Below, piece by piece: positions 11,783-20,663 of a stretch of DNA of 64,000 nt. The stretch covers positions 682,001 through 746,000 of the forward strand of contig NZ_FZPH01000002.1 of the NCBI RefSeq assembly GCF_900188485.1, in the 5' to 3' direction. This stretch comes from Asanoa hainanensis (GTDB taxonomy: Bacteria > Actinomycetota > Actinomycetes > Mycobacteriales > Micromonosporaceae). The translations under genes were made by a program, and so were the position numbers. The notes beneath the pieces were generated by a model. That model searched no databases and was not told the origin of the DNA. It worked only from the letters and a program-made list of their open reading frames with translations. The first letter of the stretch is position 1, and every line of letters begins with the position of its first letter.

Positions 11783-13813
11783 ATGGCCCGAACCACCCAC
11801 CGCGGCGCCTGCCCGCTCGACTGCCCGGACACCTGTGTCTGGCAGCTCACCGTCGAAGACGGCAAAGCGGTCGAGATCCGTGGCGACGCCGACCACCCGT
11901 TCACCCGGGGCGCGCTGTGCGGCAAGGTCAACCGCTACCTCGACGCGGTCAACGGGCCGGACCGGCTCACCCAGCCGATGGTCCGCGTCGGCCCCAAGGG
12001 CGAGGGCCCGATCGCCTTCCGCCCGGCGACCTGGGACGAGGCGGTCGGCCGGGTCGCGCAGGGCCTGTCGGCCAGCATCGACCGGCACGGTCCGGAGTCG
12101 GTCCTGCCCTACTACTTCGCGGGCACGATGGGCGCCGTCCAGGGCTACACGATGGGCCAGCGGCTGTTCGCCCACCTCGGGGCCAGCCGGCTGCGCACCA
12201 CGATCTGCACGGCCGCCGCCGGCGCGGCGCTCGACTCGCTCTACGGCGGGATGGTCGGCTTCGAGCCCGAGTCCATCGTCGAGAGCAAGCTGATCCTGCT
12301 GTGGGGCGCCAACCTGCTCTCCACCCACCTGCACCTGTGGCCGTTCGTGCAGGAGGCACAGCGCCGCGGCGCCTACGTGGTGGCCGTCGACCCGTTGCGC
12401 ACCGACACCGCCGGGCGTTGCGACGCCCACGTCGCGCCGCTGCCCGGCACCGACGGCGCGTTGGCGCTCGGCCTGATGCGGCAAGTGGTCGACGCGGGCG
12501 CGGTCGACCACGAGTGGCTCGACGCGCACGTCGACGGCTGGCCGGAGCTCGCGGCCCGCCTCGCCGACTGGCCGGTCGAGCGGGCCGCCGCCGAGTGCGG
12601 GCTGGACCCGGCCGTGCTGCGCGACCTCGGCGACCGGATCGCCACCAGCCGGCCGACCGCGATCAAGGTCGGGCTCGGCCTGCAACGGCACGCCGGCGCC
12701 GGCCAGGCGATCCGGGCGATCTGCGCGCTGCCCCTGGTCACCGGCGACTTCCGCTACCCGGGCGGCGGCGCGCTGTGCATGACCTCCGGGCACTTCCCGG
12801 ACAGCGACATCGACGTCGCGCGCCCGGCCGACCTGCCGCAGCCGCCCGCCCGCGGGGTCAACATGAGCCGCCTGGCCGCCGTGCTCACCGGCGAGGCCGA
12901 CCCGCCCGTCACCTCGCTGGTGGTCTTCGACGCCAACCCGGCGGCCACCGCGCCCGACCAGACCAGGCTGCGCACCGGCCTGCTGCGCGCGGACCTGTTC
13001 ACGGTCGTGCTGGAGCAGCGGTGGACCGACACCTGCGACTACGCCGACGTGGTGCTGCCGGCCACCATGCAGCCGGAGCACCTCGACCTGGTCAGCTCCT
13101 ACGGGCACCACTACACGGCGCTCAACCTGCCGGCCACGACGGCGCCCGGCGAGGCGCTGCCCAACACCGAGATCTTCCGCCGGATCGCCGCGGCGCTGGG
13201 CCTGACCCACCCGAGGCTGCGCGAGAGCGACGAGGAGATCGTTCGCCAGCACCTGGCCGGCGGCCCGGTCACGTTCGAAGAGCTCAGCGAGCGCACCTGG
13301 GCCCGCACCACCGGGGTGCCGGTCGGCAGTGCGCCGTTCGCCAAGGGTGGCTTCCCGACGCCGACCGGGCGGGCCCGGCTGCACGACCCGGCGCTGCACG
13401 CCGTCGGCGTCGACCCGCTCGTCGGCTACACCCCGCCGGCCGAGAAGGACACCGCCGGGCTGGTGCTGATCGCGCCGGCCGGCCGGTTCTTCCTCAACTC
13501 AACCTTCGCGTCGTTGCCCTGGCACGAGCGGAAGATGGGTCAACCGAAGATCCACCTCCACCCGACCGACGCGGCCGCCCGCGGGCTCGTCGACGGCACG
13601 GCGGTCAAGGTGCACAACGCCAACGGCTCGTTCGACGCGGCGGTGGCGGTCGACGACGCCACCCGGCCCGGCGTCGCGTTCACCTTCAAGGCCTACTGGG
13701 CCAAGCGCAGTCCCGGCGGCAACACCGTCAACGCGGTCACGGCCGTGCGCGACGCCGACCTCGGCGGCGCACCGACCTTCCACGACATCCGCGTCGAAGT
13801 GACCGCCTGCTGA
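11783..13813 (+). CDS. Molybdopterin-dependent oxidoreductase (formate dehydrogenase/nitrate reductase type)
   Basis: A 676-aa cytoplasmic enzyme of the DMSO-reductase superfamily without a Tat signal. The N-terminus binds a 4Fe-4S cluster through CPLDCPDTC and a later Cys in RGALCGKVNRY. Molybdopterin-binding segments follow: LLWGANLLSTHLHLWP, VVAVDPLRTDTAG, VVFDANPAATAP and the C-terminal beta-barrel domain with GTAVKVHNANGSF. The substrate cannot be read from the sequence. ATG 11783 lies 6 nt after TAGCAT, suggesting leaderless translation. An SMR efflux gene starts 10 bp downstream. Confidence 0.9.
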   Translation: MARTTHRGACPLDCPDTCVWQLTVEDGKAVEIRGDADHPFTRGALCGKVNRYLDAVNGPDRLTQPMVRVGPKGEGPIAFRPATWDEAVGRVAQGLSASIDRHGPESVLPYYFAGTMGAVQGYTMGQRLFAHLGASRLRTTICTAAAGAALDSLYGGMVGFEPESIVESKLILLWGANLLSTHLHLWPFVQEAQRRGAYVVAVDPLRTDTAGRCDAHVAPLPGTDGALALGLMRQVVDAGAVDHEWLDAHVDGWPELAARLADWPVERAAAECGLDPAVLRDLGDRIATSRPTAIKVGLGLQRHAGAGQAIRAICALPLVTGDFRYPGGGALCMTSGHFPDSDIDVARPADLPQPPARGVNMSRLAAVLTGEADPPVTSLVVFDANPAATAPDQTRLRTGLLRADLFTVVLEQRWTDTCDYADVVLPATMQPEHLDLVSSYGHHYTALNLPATTAPGEALPNTEIFRRIAAALGLTHPRLRESDEEIVRQHLAGGPVTFEELSERTWARTTGVPVGSAPFAKGGFPTPTGRARLHDPALHAVGVDPLVGYTPPAEKDTAGLVLIAPAGRFFLNSTFASLPWHERKMGQPKIHLHPTDAAARGLVDGTAVKVHNANGSFDAAVAVDDATRPGVAFTFKAYWAKRSPGGNTVNAVTAVRDADLGGAPTFHDIRVEVTAC

Positions 13814-13822
13814 AAGGGGCCT

Positions 13823-14158
13823 GTGCCCGTGTGGTTCTGGTTGGCCGGTGCGATCGTCTCCGAGGTCGTGGCCACGCTGTCGCTGCGCGCCTCGGCCGGG
13901 TTCACCCGGCTGGTGCCGACGGTGATCCTGGTGGTCTGCTACGGCTTCGCGTTCTACGGCCTCTCCCAGGCGCTGAAGCTGGGCATGAACGTCAGCGTCG
14001 CGTACGCGGTCTGGTCGGCGGTCGGGGTCGCCCTGATCGCCATCATCGGCGTGCTGTTCCTGCACGAGTCGCTCTCACCACTGCAGATCGGCGGCCTGCT
14101 GCTGATCATCGCCGGCGTGGTGGCCCTGGAGCTCGGCCGATCGGGCACCCACGCCTGA
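13823..14158 (+). CDS. Small multidrug resistance (SMR) family efflux transporter
   Basis: A 111-aa protein with four membrane helices. The key membrane-embedded Glu14 is present in AGAIVSEVVATLSLRAS, and YAVWSAVGVALIAIIGVLFLHE is the typical SMR third-helix region. These dimeric antiporters exchange protons for cationic compounds or guanidinium. A GAAAGGGG ribosome site precedes GTG 13823. The gene follows the molybdopterin oxidoreductase by 10 bp and is probably co-transcribed, though a functional link is not obvious. Confidence 0.92.
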   Translation: MPVWFWLAGAIVSEVVATLSLRASAGFTRLVPTVILVVCYGFAFYGLSQALKLGMNVSVAYAVWSAVGVALIAIIGVLFLHESLSPLQIGGLLLIIAGVVALELGRSGTHA

Positions 14159-14193
14159 GCCCCGGGTGGCGCGGCGGGCATAGGGTTTCGGCC

Positions 14194-14880
14194 ATGACGG
14201 AGTACGTGGACACCGGCCGCGTCAAGCTCGCCTGTCGCACGGTGGCCGGGCCGCCCGGCGCCGTGCCGATGGTGTTGCTGCACGGCGGCGGGGGCGACGG
14301 CACCAGCTGGGACCAGCTGGCACCCCGCTTCGCGCAGGACCGCCCGGTGTACGTGCCCGACCTGCGCGGCATGGGCGCCAGCGAGCGCTCCGGCCCGTAC
14401 GGGCCGACGGTGTTCCGTGACGACCTGCTGGCGCTGCTCGACAAGCTGAGCCTTGACCGGGTCGTGCTGGTCGGCCATTCGCTCGGCGGCCTGGTCGCCC
14501 TGCTGACCACGCTGGCCGCGCCGGACCGGGTCGCCGCCCTGGTCCTGGAGGAGTGCCCGCCACCCACGCCGCTGGGCATCCCGGTGCCCACCGACCTGCC
14601 GGAGTCGGCGCCCTTCTACGACCGCGAGATCCGCCCGTCGGTGCTGGCGGCGCTCAACGCTCCCGACCCCGCCTGGTGGGACGGGCTGGCCGGGATCAAC
14701 GTGCCGGTGCTCGTCGTCGCGGGTGGCCCCGACAGCTTCCTGCCGCAGGACAGGATGGCCGAGATGGCCGAGCAGATCCCGGCCGGTGAGTTCACCACCA
14801 TCCCGGTCGGCCACGTCGTGCACCCGAACGCGCCCAACTCGTTCGCCGACGCGGTCGAGACCTTCCTGGCCGGCCGGTGA
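14194..14880 (+). CDS. Alpha/beta hydrolase
   Basis: A 228-aa alpha/beta-hydrolase fold protein with oxyanion motif LLHGGGGDG, nucleophile elbow VGHSLGG (Ser), a later acid in VAGGPDSFLP and a catalytic His in GHVVHPNAP. The substrate is unknown; similar proteins act as esterases or lactonases. ATG 14194 lies 7 nt after TAGGGT, so the message may be leaderless. Its TGA stop overlaps the GTG of the downstream peptidase gene, giving translational coupling. Confidence 0.9.
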   Translation: MTEYVDTGRVKLACRTVAGPPGAVPMVLLHGGGGDGTSWDQLAPRFAQDRPVYVPDLRGMGASERSGPYGPTVFRDDLLALLDKLSLDRVVLVGHSLGGLVALLTTLAAPDRVAALVLEECPPPTPLGIPVPTDLPESAPFYDREIRPSVLAALNAPDPAWWDGLAGINVPVLVVAGGPDSFLPQDRMAEMAEQIPAGEFTTIPVGHVVHPNAPNSFADAVETFLAGR

Positions 14881-15482
14881 ACACCACCGCGGCTCGGCGC
14901 GGCACGGCGATCGGTGCCGGCATCGCGATCGTCCTCACGACGCTGCTCGGGATCCTGGTGGTCGACCGGCTCCGCCGCGCCGGCCCGCGCCCCCTGTTCC
15001 AGCTGCCCGTGGCCTGCGGCGAGACCTGGCGGCTGTCCACCTATCCGGGCCACGACGACTTCGACGTCGACCTGTTCCCCACCGAGGGCGAGTCGTGGGG
15101 CCGCCCGGTGCTGGCGGCCGCCGGCGGCACGGTCACGGTCTCGGGCATCAACGGCTCGCTGGGCGGGCGCACCCCGGAGAAACCGAACGGCCCCAAGGGC
15201 CGCGGCGGCGGCTACTGGGTGAAGATCGACCACGGCGGCCGGTGGGAGACCCAGTACCTGCACATGCTGGAGCCGCCGCTGGTCCAGGTCGGTGACGAGG
15301 TCGCGCCCGGTCAGCAGATCGGCAAGGTCGGCAGCACCGGCAACTCCGGCGCCCCACACCTGCACCACGAGCAGCGCCGGGCCGGCGAGAAGATGGAGAC
15401 CTGGTTCGGCGGCGAACCGTCCGGGATCACCACCGACGACGAAGAGGTCGAGCTCGAACGGGTCAGCGCGAACTGTCCGTGA
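14877..15482 (+). CDS. M23 family metallopeptidase, membrane-anchored
   Basis: A 201-aa LytM/M23-like protein with an N-terminal membrane anchor (about 12-30). Zinc ligands of the M23 type are visible: His59 with Asp63 or Asp65 in PGHDDFDVDLF, and HLH in GAPHLHHE. In between lie AAAGGTVTVSG and GQQIGKVGSTGNSGAPHL. It should cleave peptidoglycan peptides or act as a non-enzymatic cell-wall regulator outside the cell. The start GTG overlaps the hydrolase stop; the last 20 bases overlap the convergent dehydrogenase gene. Confidence 0.88.
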   Translation: MNTTAARRGTAIGAGIAIVLTTLLGILVVDRLRRAGPRPLFQLPVACGETWRLSTYPGHDDFDVDLFPTEGESWGRPVLAAAGGTVTVSGINGSLGGRTPEKPNGPKGRGGGYWVKIDHGGRWETQYLHMLEPPLVQVGDEVAPGQQIGKVGSTGNSGAPHLHHEQRRAGEKMETWFGGEPSGITTDDEEVELERVSANCP

Positions 15483-16440
15483 ACGCCGCCACGGCGTCGG
15501 CGGCCAGGGTCGCGGCGCGCTGCGCGGTCTGCCGGGTCGCGCCCGCCAGGTGCGGGGTGAGGACGACCCGGGGTGCGGTGCGCAGCCGGGAGTCGGCCGG
15601 CAACGGCTCCGCGTCGAACACGTCGAAGGCCGCGGCGCCGAGGTGCCCGGACTCCAGCGCGTCGGCCACCGCGGCGTAGTCGAGCAGCCCACCGCGGGCG
15701 GTGTTGACCAGCACGGCTCCGGCCGGCAGCCGGGCGAGCTCGGCAGCGCCGATCAGTTGCGCGGTCTCGGGCGTCAGCCGGGCGTGCAGGCTGACCACGG
15801 TGGACCGGTCGAGCAGTTCCGGCAGCTCCGTCGAGGCGACGTCCGCGTACGGGTCGTGCACCAGCACCCGGGCGTCGAACGCCGTGAGGATCCGCGCCAC
15901 CCGCCGGCCGATCTCGCCGTAGCCGACCAGCCCGACCGTGCTGCCGGCCAGCTCACCGCTGACCTGGTCGAGCGCGTAGAGGTCGCTGCGCCACGCGCCG
16001 GCGCGTACGCCCGCGTGCCGGTCCGGAATCTGCCGCAGCGCGGCCAGCATCAACGCGATCGTGTGCTCGGCCGCGGCGACCGCGTTGCGTCCCGGCGTGG
16101 TGCGCACCGTGACACCCGCTGTGTCGGCGGCATCGAGGTTGACGTTGACCGGCCCGCCCCGGCAGACCACCAGCAGCCGCAGCGTGCCGGAGACGGCGGC
16201 GAGCACCCGGGCGGTGAACGGCGCCATCTGCGTGACCGCGATCTCGACCCCATCCAGCGCCGCGATCAGCTCGTCCTCGTCGCCGGACGCCTCGTCGACC
16301 TCGGCCACCCGGCCGTACGGCGTGAGGGGCCAGGGCAGCAGCAGCGTGCGTGGCTCGACGTGTGGGCCGACCCGGCCGCGCAGGGCGGCCGTGAGCAGGT
16401 CGTTGGTGACGAAATGATCCCCGGCGACGAGTACGCGCAT
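15463..16440 (-). CDS. D-isomer specific 2-hydroxyacid dehydrogenase
   Basis: A 325-aa NAD(P)-dependent dehydrogenase. The Rossmann motif GYGEIG is at 173-178, the catalytic triad is Arg249 (NTARGG), Glu278 (DAEPL) and His297 (LTPHLAG). It is the last gene of a leftward five-gene operon (phosphatase-kinase-phosphatase-kinase-dehydrogenase); ATG 16440 lies 2 bp after the upstream kinase stop. In that context it may oxidise or reduce a sugar-derived 2-hydroxy/2-keto acid rather than phosphoglycerate, an inference from position. An ORF extension upstream of 16440 runs inside the kinase gene and is not used. Confidence 0.92.
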   Translation of the reverse strand: MRVLVAGDHFVTNDLLTAALRGRVGPHVEPRTLLLPWPLTPYGRVAEVDEASGDEDELIAALDGVEIAVTQMAPFTARVLAAVSGTLRLLVVCRGGPVNVNLDAADTAGVTVRTTPGRNAVAAAEHTIALMLAALRQIPDRHAGVRAGAWRSDLYALDQVSGELAGSTVGLVGYGEIGRRVARILTAFDARVLVHDPYADVASTELPELLDRSTVVSLHARLTPETAQLIGAAELARLPAGAVLVNTARGGLLDYAAVADALESGHLGAAAFDVFDAEPLPADSRLRTAPRVVLTPHLAGATRQTAQRAATLAADAVAAFTDSSR

Positions 16441-16442
16441 GC

Positions 16443-17864
16443 TCAGCTCCAGTTCGGTCGGGCCGCTTCGACGTGCGCGAGATACCGGTCGTAGCCGGCG
16501 CGGTAGCGATCGCCCCCGACCGGCTCGAAGACCCGCCCGGCCGGAGTCCAGCCATTCGGCTCGGAGGCCACCGTGGACAGTGCCGCCAGTGCGGCGCCGC
16601 GCGCACCGATCTCCTCGCCGGCCAGCACGCGCACCGGCCGGTCCAGCACGTCCGCGAAGATCTGCGCCCACTCCGCCGAGGCGACCCCGCCACCGCACGC
16701 GGCCAGCTCGCCGGTCAGCTCCGCCGCGGTCAGGCAGTGCCGGGCGCTGTAGGCGATCGCCTCGCAGGTCGCCCTGACCAGGTCCGCGGGCGCGTGACCC
16801 AGGTGCAGCCCGTCGATCCGGGCCCGGGCGCGCGGCGCGACGAACGGGGCACGCTCGCCGGCCTCGGCGAAGAACGGCAGCACCGTGAGCTCGCCCGCGT
16901 CGCCGTCGGTCAGCAGCGTGGGCAGGTCGGCCACTGTGGCACCGACCAGCCGCAGTACCCAGTCGAGGGCGGCGGTGCCGACCATCGCCGGCAGCGCCCG
17001 CAGCCACCGGTCCCGCTGCCAGGTGCTCAGCGTCAGGCCGGCCGGCTCGCCACCGGTGTCCACCGTGTCCCGGAGCACCTGGCAGGCCAGCGTGGTGCCG
17101 ACGGTCAGCAGCCCGTCGCCCGGCGTGCGGACGCCGGCACCCCAGGCGGAGGCCGGCAGGTCGTAGGGCGCGCCCACGACCGGCAGCCCGACAGGCAGCC
17201 CGGTGGCGTCGGCGGCGGCCCGGCTCAGCGGTGCGTGCGGCGCGTCGTGCACCGGTGCGAGCAGGCCCGCCCGGTGGGTGAGACCGCAGGCGGCGATCAG
17301 CTCCTCGTCGTACCGCCGGGTGTGCGGGTCGAGGAACGGCGCCGACGCGTCGGACGGGTCCGTCGCCCGCAGCCCGGTCAGGCGCTGCACCACCATGTCC
17401 TTGCAGTAGCCGGCGGTGGCGGCCCGGTCCAGGTGGTGCGGCTCGTGGGCGTCGAGCCAGGCCAGCAGCGGCCCGGCGCCGCCGGGGAAGGGGTAGTTGC
17501 CCGTACGCCGGTACGCGAGCGCGGCGATGCCGTCGGCGGTCCAGCGTTCGAGGATCGGCGTCGCCCGGGCGTCGAGCCAGGAGATGCCGTGCCGGACCGG
17601 CCGACCGTCGCCGTCGAGCAGCCAGAGCCCGTCGCCCTGCCCGGTGACGCCGACGGCGGCGACCGGCCCGGGCAGCAGTTCGCGCAGCTCGCGCAGCACC
17701 GCGACCACGGAGCCGAAGACCGCGTCGGCGTCCTGCTCGTAACGCCCGTCGCCGACCCGGTCGAGCACCGTCGGCCGGGCGGACCGGGCCAGCGCCACCC
17801 CGTCCGGGTCGAACGCGACCGCCTTGGTCACGGTGGTCCCGGCGTCGACCCCGATAATGATCAT
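16443..17864 (-). CDS. FGGY family carbohydrate kinase A
   Basis: A 473-aa sugar kinase of the FGGY/actin fold. The N-terminal phosphate loop is GVDAGTTVTKAV, followed by VGVTGQGDGLW, a substrate segment SWLDARA, and the C-terminal ATP site LAACGGGVASAEWAQI. The substrate cannot be named; xylulose, erythritol and autoinducer-2 kinases share this layout. ATG 17864 overlaps the stop of the upstream histidine phosphatase (ATGA). It is the second of two FGGY kinases in this operon and the two are clearly divergent, so they probably act on different substrates. Confidence 0.93.
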   Translation of the reverse strand: MIIIGVDAGTTVTKAVAFDPDGVALARSARPTVLDRVGDGRYEQDADAVFGSVVAVLRELRELLPGPVAAVGVTGQGDGLWLLDGDGRPVRHGISWLDARATPILERWTADGIAALAYRRTGNYPFPGGAGPLLAWLDAHEPHHLDRAATAGYCKDMVVQRLTGLRATDPSDASAPFLDPHTRRYDEELIAACGLTHRAGLLAPVHDAPHAPLSRAAADATGLPVGLPVVGAPYDLPASAWGAGVRTPGDGLLTVGTTLACQVLRDTVDTGGEPAGLTLSTWQRDRWLRALPAMVGTAALDWVLRLVGATVADLPTLLTDGDAGELTVLPFFAEAGERAPFVAPRARARIDGLHLGHAPADLVRATCEAIAYSARHCLTAAELTGELAACGGGVASAEWAQIFADVLDRPVRVLAGEEIGARGAALAALSTVASEPNGWTPAGRVFEPVGGDRYRAGYDRYLAHVEAARPNWS

Positions 17865-18457
17865 CGCGACACGTTGTACGACAGGAGCCCGACCGGCTCG
17901 GGAAAGCGCAGCGTGACCGTCGCGGCCGGGTCGAGCACGGGAAGCCGGCGCCGGTACTCGGACAGCGGCACGCCGAGCACCGCGCACACGACCAGCCGGA
18001 TCAGGGTGCTGTGCGCGACGACCAGGATCCGCTGCCCGTCATGCGCTGCCGCCAGCTCGTGCAGCGCGGCCAACCCGCGCTCGGCCGCTTCGCCGGGCGG
18101 CTCTCCGTCGGGGAAGTGCCCGGCCACCGGGTCGGCCTCGAACCGGGCCACCATCGCCTCGTCCGCAGCGCGCAGCTCGGCCAGCGTGTGTCCCTCGGCG
18201 ACGCCGAAGTCGAGCTCGCGCAGCCGTGGGTCGACCACCGGGGTCAGGCCGGTGATGGCCGCGGCGGTCTGCCGGGCCCGCACCAGCTGCGAGCAGGCCA
18301 GCGCGGCGAACCCCTGGTCGGCGGCCCAGGCGCCCAGCTCGGCCGCCTGGGTCACGCCGACCTCGTCGAGCGGCACGTCGCTGCGGCCGGTGTAGCGGGT
18401 CGGCTGGTGCCAGGCCGTGCGCCCGTGGCGGGCCAGCACCACCGTCGTGCTCGTCAT
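17861..18457 (-). CDS. Histidine phosphatase family protein A
   Basis: A 198-aa phosphoglycerate-mutase-like phosphatase. The phosphohistidine signature is LARHGRTAW with its following Arg, and the second catalytic His lies in ILVVAHSTLIRLV. LRELDFGVAEG is the family acidic segment with the catalytic Glu. It overlaps kinase genes on both sides by 4 bp (ATGA at each end), so its product should be made in step with them. A small sugar-phosphate substrate is likely but unproven. It differs strongly from the second phosphatase of the same operon. Confidence 0.92.
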   Translation of the reverse strand: MTSTTVVLARHGRTAWHQPTRYTGRSDVPLDEVGVTQAAELGAWAADQGFAALACSQLVRARQTAAAITGLTPVVDPRLRELDFGVAEGHTLAELRAADEAMVARFEADPVAGHFPDGEPPGEAAERGLAALHELAAAHDGQRILVVAHSTLIRLVVCAVLGVPLSEYRRRLPVLDPAATVTLRFPEPVGLLSYNVSR

Positions 18458-19818
18458 TCCGGCTCCTTGGCGTAGGCGGCGAGGGCTTCGTCGACGTAGC
18501 CGCGGGCGGCCAGCGCGTCGACGAAGCGGGCGAACGGCTTGGCGAACCGGTCGCCCGGGCGCGGCGCCACGATGTCGGCCGTCCGGACCATCCGGGCGGC
18601 GGTCTCGGTCAGACCACCGTCGCCGGCCGCCGCGACCACGGCCATGCCGAGCGCCGGTTCGGGGGTCGCGGGGATGAGGACGGGGCGGCCGAGCACGTCG
18701 GCGCGCAGCTGCGACCAGTAGCGGCTGCGGGTGGCACCGCCGGTCAGCGCCAGCGAACCGGTCGTGTCGGCGCCGAGCCGGCGCAGGTGGGCGTAGCAGA
18801 GCCGCTCGACGTAGGCGACGCCCTGCAACAGGCCGGCGTAGTGGTCGGCGGGGCCGCTGAACTCGCCGAGCGTGAACGCCTCGGCGTCCGGCCGGACGAA
18901 CGGGAAACGCTCGCCCCGGCCGCGCAGCGGGTAGACCACCGCGCCGGCGGGCTCGTGTTTCACAGCCTTCAGCTCCAGCCCCGCGCGGTCGGCGTCGGGG
19001 AACCGGTCGTCGACGGCGGCGGCGCCCACATTGGACGCACCGCCGGGCAGCCAGCCACCGTCGGGGTGCCGGTGCGAGTAGACCCCGCCGGACGGGTCGG
19101 CCAGCCTGGTCGTGGTGACGCCCTTGACCACCAGCGTCGTGCCGAGCACGGAGTTCCAGCTTCCCGGGGCCAGCGCGCCGGCGGCGACCTGCGCGGCGCA
19201 GCCGTCGGTGAGCCCGGCGCGCAGCGGTGTGCCGACCGGCAGCCCGGTGTGGGCGGCGCCGGCCGGCCCGACCGTGCCGATCAGCGTGCCCGGGCGGACC
19301 ACCTCGGGCAGCGCGGCGGCCGGCACCTCGGAGGCGGCCCAACCGTCGTCGTAGCCCGTCTTCAGCGCACTCGTCCAGTCGGTCGCGACGAGCTCTCCGG
19401 ACAACCGGTCGGCGAGATGGTCGCCGCAGTGCCGCACGACGAGCCGGCCGTCGGCCAGGCCGGTGCGCACCTCGTCCGGGCCGTGCCGGAGCAGCCACCG
19501 CAGCTTCGGCAGGGCCCAGGTCCCGGTGGCGCGGGTGTCGTCGTACATCAGGGCCGGGGTGTGTGGTGTCCCGGACCGGTCGGCGAGCAGGAACGTGCCC
19601 GAGGTGCCGCAGATCGCGACCGCGCCGACCCGGTCCGGCCCGACCTCGCGGAACGCCGCACCCAGCGCCGCCCACCACTCCGCCGGGTCCTGCTCGTGCC
19701 GCCCGCCGGTGCGCCGGCTGGTCAGTGGCCGGCCAGCCCGGGCCACCACCGTGCCGTGTTCGTCCGCGAGCAGCACGCGCAGGCTCTGCGTGCCCACGTC
19801 CACCCCGGCGAACAGCAT
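18454..19818 (-). CDS. FGGY family carbohydrate kinase B
   Basis: A 454-aa FGGY kinase: N-terminal loop GVDVGTQSLRVLL, VGAVAICGTSGTFLL, then a substrate region MYDDTRATG, GLTDGCAAQVAAGAL, and the C-terminal ATP site LALTGGATRSRYWSQLRADVL. It starts at ATG 19818, 4 bp after the stop of phosphatase B, and its stop overlaps phosphatase A. Longer upstream reading is inside the phosphatase gene. A xylulokinase-like activity is possible, but the substrate is not determined by the sequence. Confidence 0.93.
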   Translation of the reverse strand: MLFAGVDVGTQSLRVLLADEHGTVVARAGRPLTSRRTGGRHEQDPAEWWAALGAAFREVGPDRVGAVAICGTSGTFLLADRSGTPHTPALMYDDTRATGTWALPKLRWLLRHGPDEVRTGLADGRLVVRHCGDHLADRLSGELVATDWTSALKTGYDDGWAASEVPAAALPEVVRPGTLIGTVGPAGAAHTGLPVGTPLRAGLTDGCAAQVAAGALAPGSWNSVLGTTLVVKGVTTTRLADPSGGVYSHRHPDGGWLPGGASNVGAAAVDDRFPDADRAGLELKAVKHEPAGAVVYPLRGRGERFPFVRPDAEAFTLGEFSGPADHYAGLLQGVAYVERLCYAHLRRLGADTTGSLALTGGATRSRYWSQLRADVLGRPVLIPATPEPALGMAVVAAAGDGGLTETAARMVRTADIVAPRPGDRFAKPFARFVDALAARGYVDEALAAYAKEPE

Positions 19819-19822
19819 CGGC

Positions 19823-20485
19823 TCACTCCACTCTGGTCGATCGGCTGCCCGCGGTGGTCGGTGCGTTGTAGGCGACCAGCAGGTGCGGCCCGTCCGGACC
19901 GCCATGGTCGATGACCGTGTACGAGCAGTTGAGCACGGGTGCGAAGGCGCGTTCGCCGGGAGCGGGCACGCCGAGCGCCTCGGCCGTCGCCACCCGGATC
20001 GGTCCGCCGTGCGTGAACACGACCACCGTGCCGGTCGCTCCGGCGGCCGCCTCGTCCAGCGCCGCCCAGACCCGCTTGCGCACCTGACGGTAGGTCTCGC
20101 CGCCGCCGCGGGCGATGTCGACACCGCCGTCGACCGCCGCGATGTCGTCCGGATGGGCGGCCATCACCTCGGCCCGGGTGCGGCCGGTCCAGGTGCCCAC
20201 GTTGATCTCGCGGAGCCGGGCGTCCTCGCGTACCGTGCCGTCGATCAGGCGGCGATAGGGCTCGGCCGTGTCCCGGGCCCGGGGCAGGTCGCTGCTGACC
20301 ACCATGCCCGCCGCGCCGAACCGTCCCACGAGCACCTCGGCCACGGCTTCCGCCTGGGCGACCCCGGCCTCGGTCAGTCCCGAGTCCTCCTGGCCCTGGT
20401 AGCGGTCCTCGACATTCCAACGTGACTCGCCGTGTCGCACCAGCACCAGCCGTACCCGTGGATCGGTCATATGTTTGATCTTCAT
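19823..20485 (-). CDS. Histidine phosphatase family protein B
   Basis: A 220-aa phosphoglycerate-mutase-like enzyme and first gene of the leftward operon. LVLVRHGESRWNVEDRYQG is the phosphohistidine motif, LREINVGTWTG the acidic segment and VVVFTHGGPIRVAT holds the second catalytic His. I keep ATG 20485 (MKIKHMTDP) because a GAGG-like site precedes it; ATG 20470 is an alternative. The start lies 178 bp from the divergent dhaK start, so both operons share a control region. Confidence 0.92.
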   Translation of the reverse strand: MKIKHMTDPRVRLVLVRHGESRWNVEDRYQGQEDSGLTEAGVAQAEAVAEVLVGRFGAAGMVVSSDLPRARDTAEPYRRLIDGTVREDARLREINVGTWTGRTRAEVMAAHPDDIAAVDGGVDIARGGGETYRQVRKRVWAALDEAAAGATGTVVVFTHGGPIRVATAEALGVPAPGERAFAPVLNCSYTVIDHGGPDGPHLLVAYNAPTTAGSRSTRVE

Positions 20486-20663
20486 CGCCAGGCCTCAAGT
20501 TCTCAAGCTGGAGGACTCCCTCCTTAACCACGGCTAGGCTGATATTGGCAGGGGTGGCCTTGACGCGCGCATTGCGCGGCCATGTGCCCGGCGCGACCTT
20601 TCGCGGTTTTCCGCCTCGCTCGATAAGGGCACCCGAGGCACAGCCGGATAAGGAGTCGGAGTC
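20486..20663. promoter_or_regulatory. Shared control region of two divergent sugar-phosphorylation operons
   Basis: The 178 bp between phosphatase B and dhaK must carry both promoters. Visible details are a direct repeat CTCAAG-TT-CTCAAG (20494-20507) just upstream of the leftward start, an inverted GCGCGC/GCGCGG patch near 20567-20580, and a relatively AT-rich stretch near 20530-20560. AGGAG at 20651-20655 serves as the ribosome site of dhaK. No known operator type is recognised, and no regulator gene sits beside it. Confidence 0.5.
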
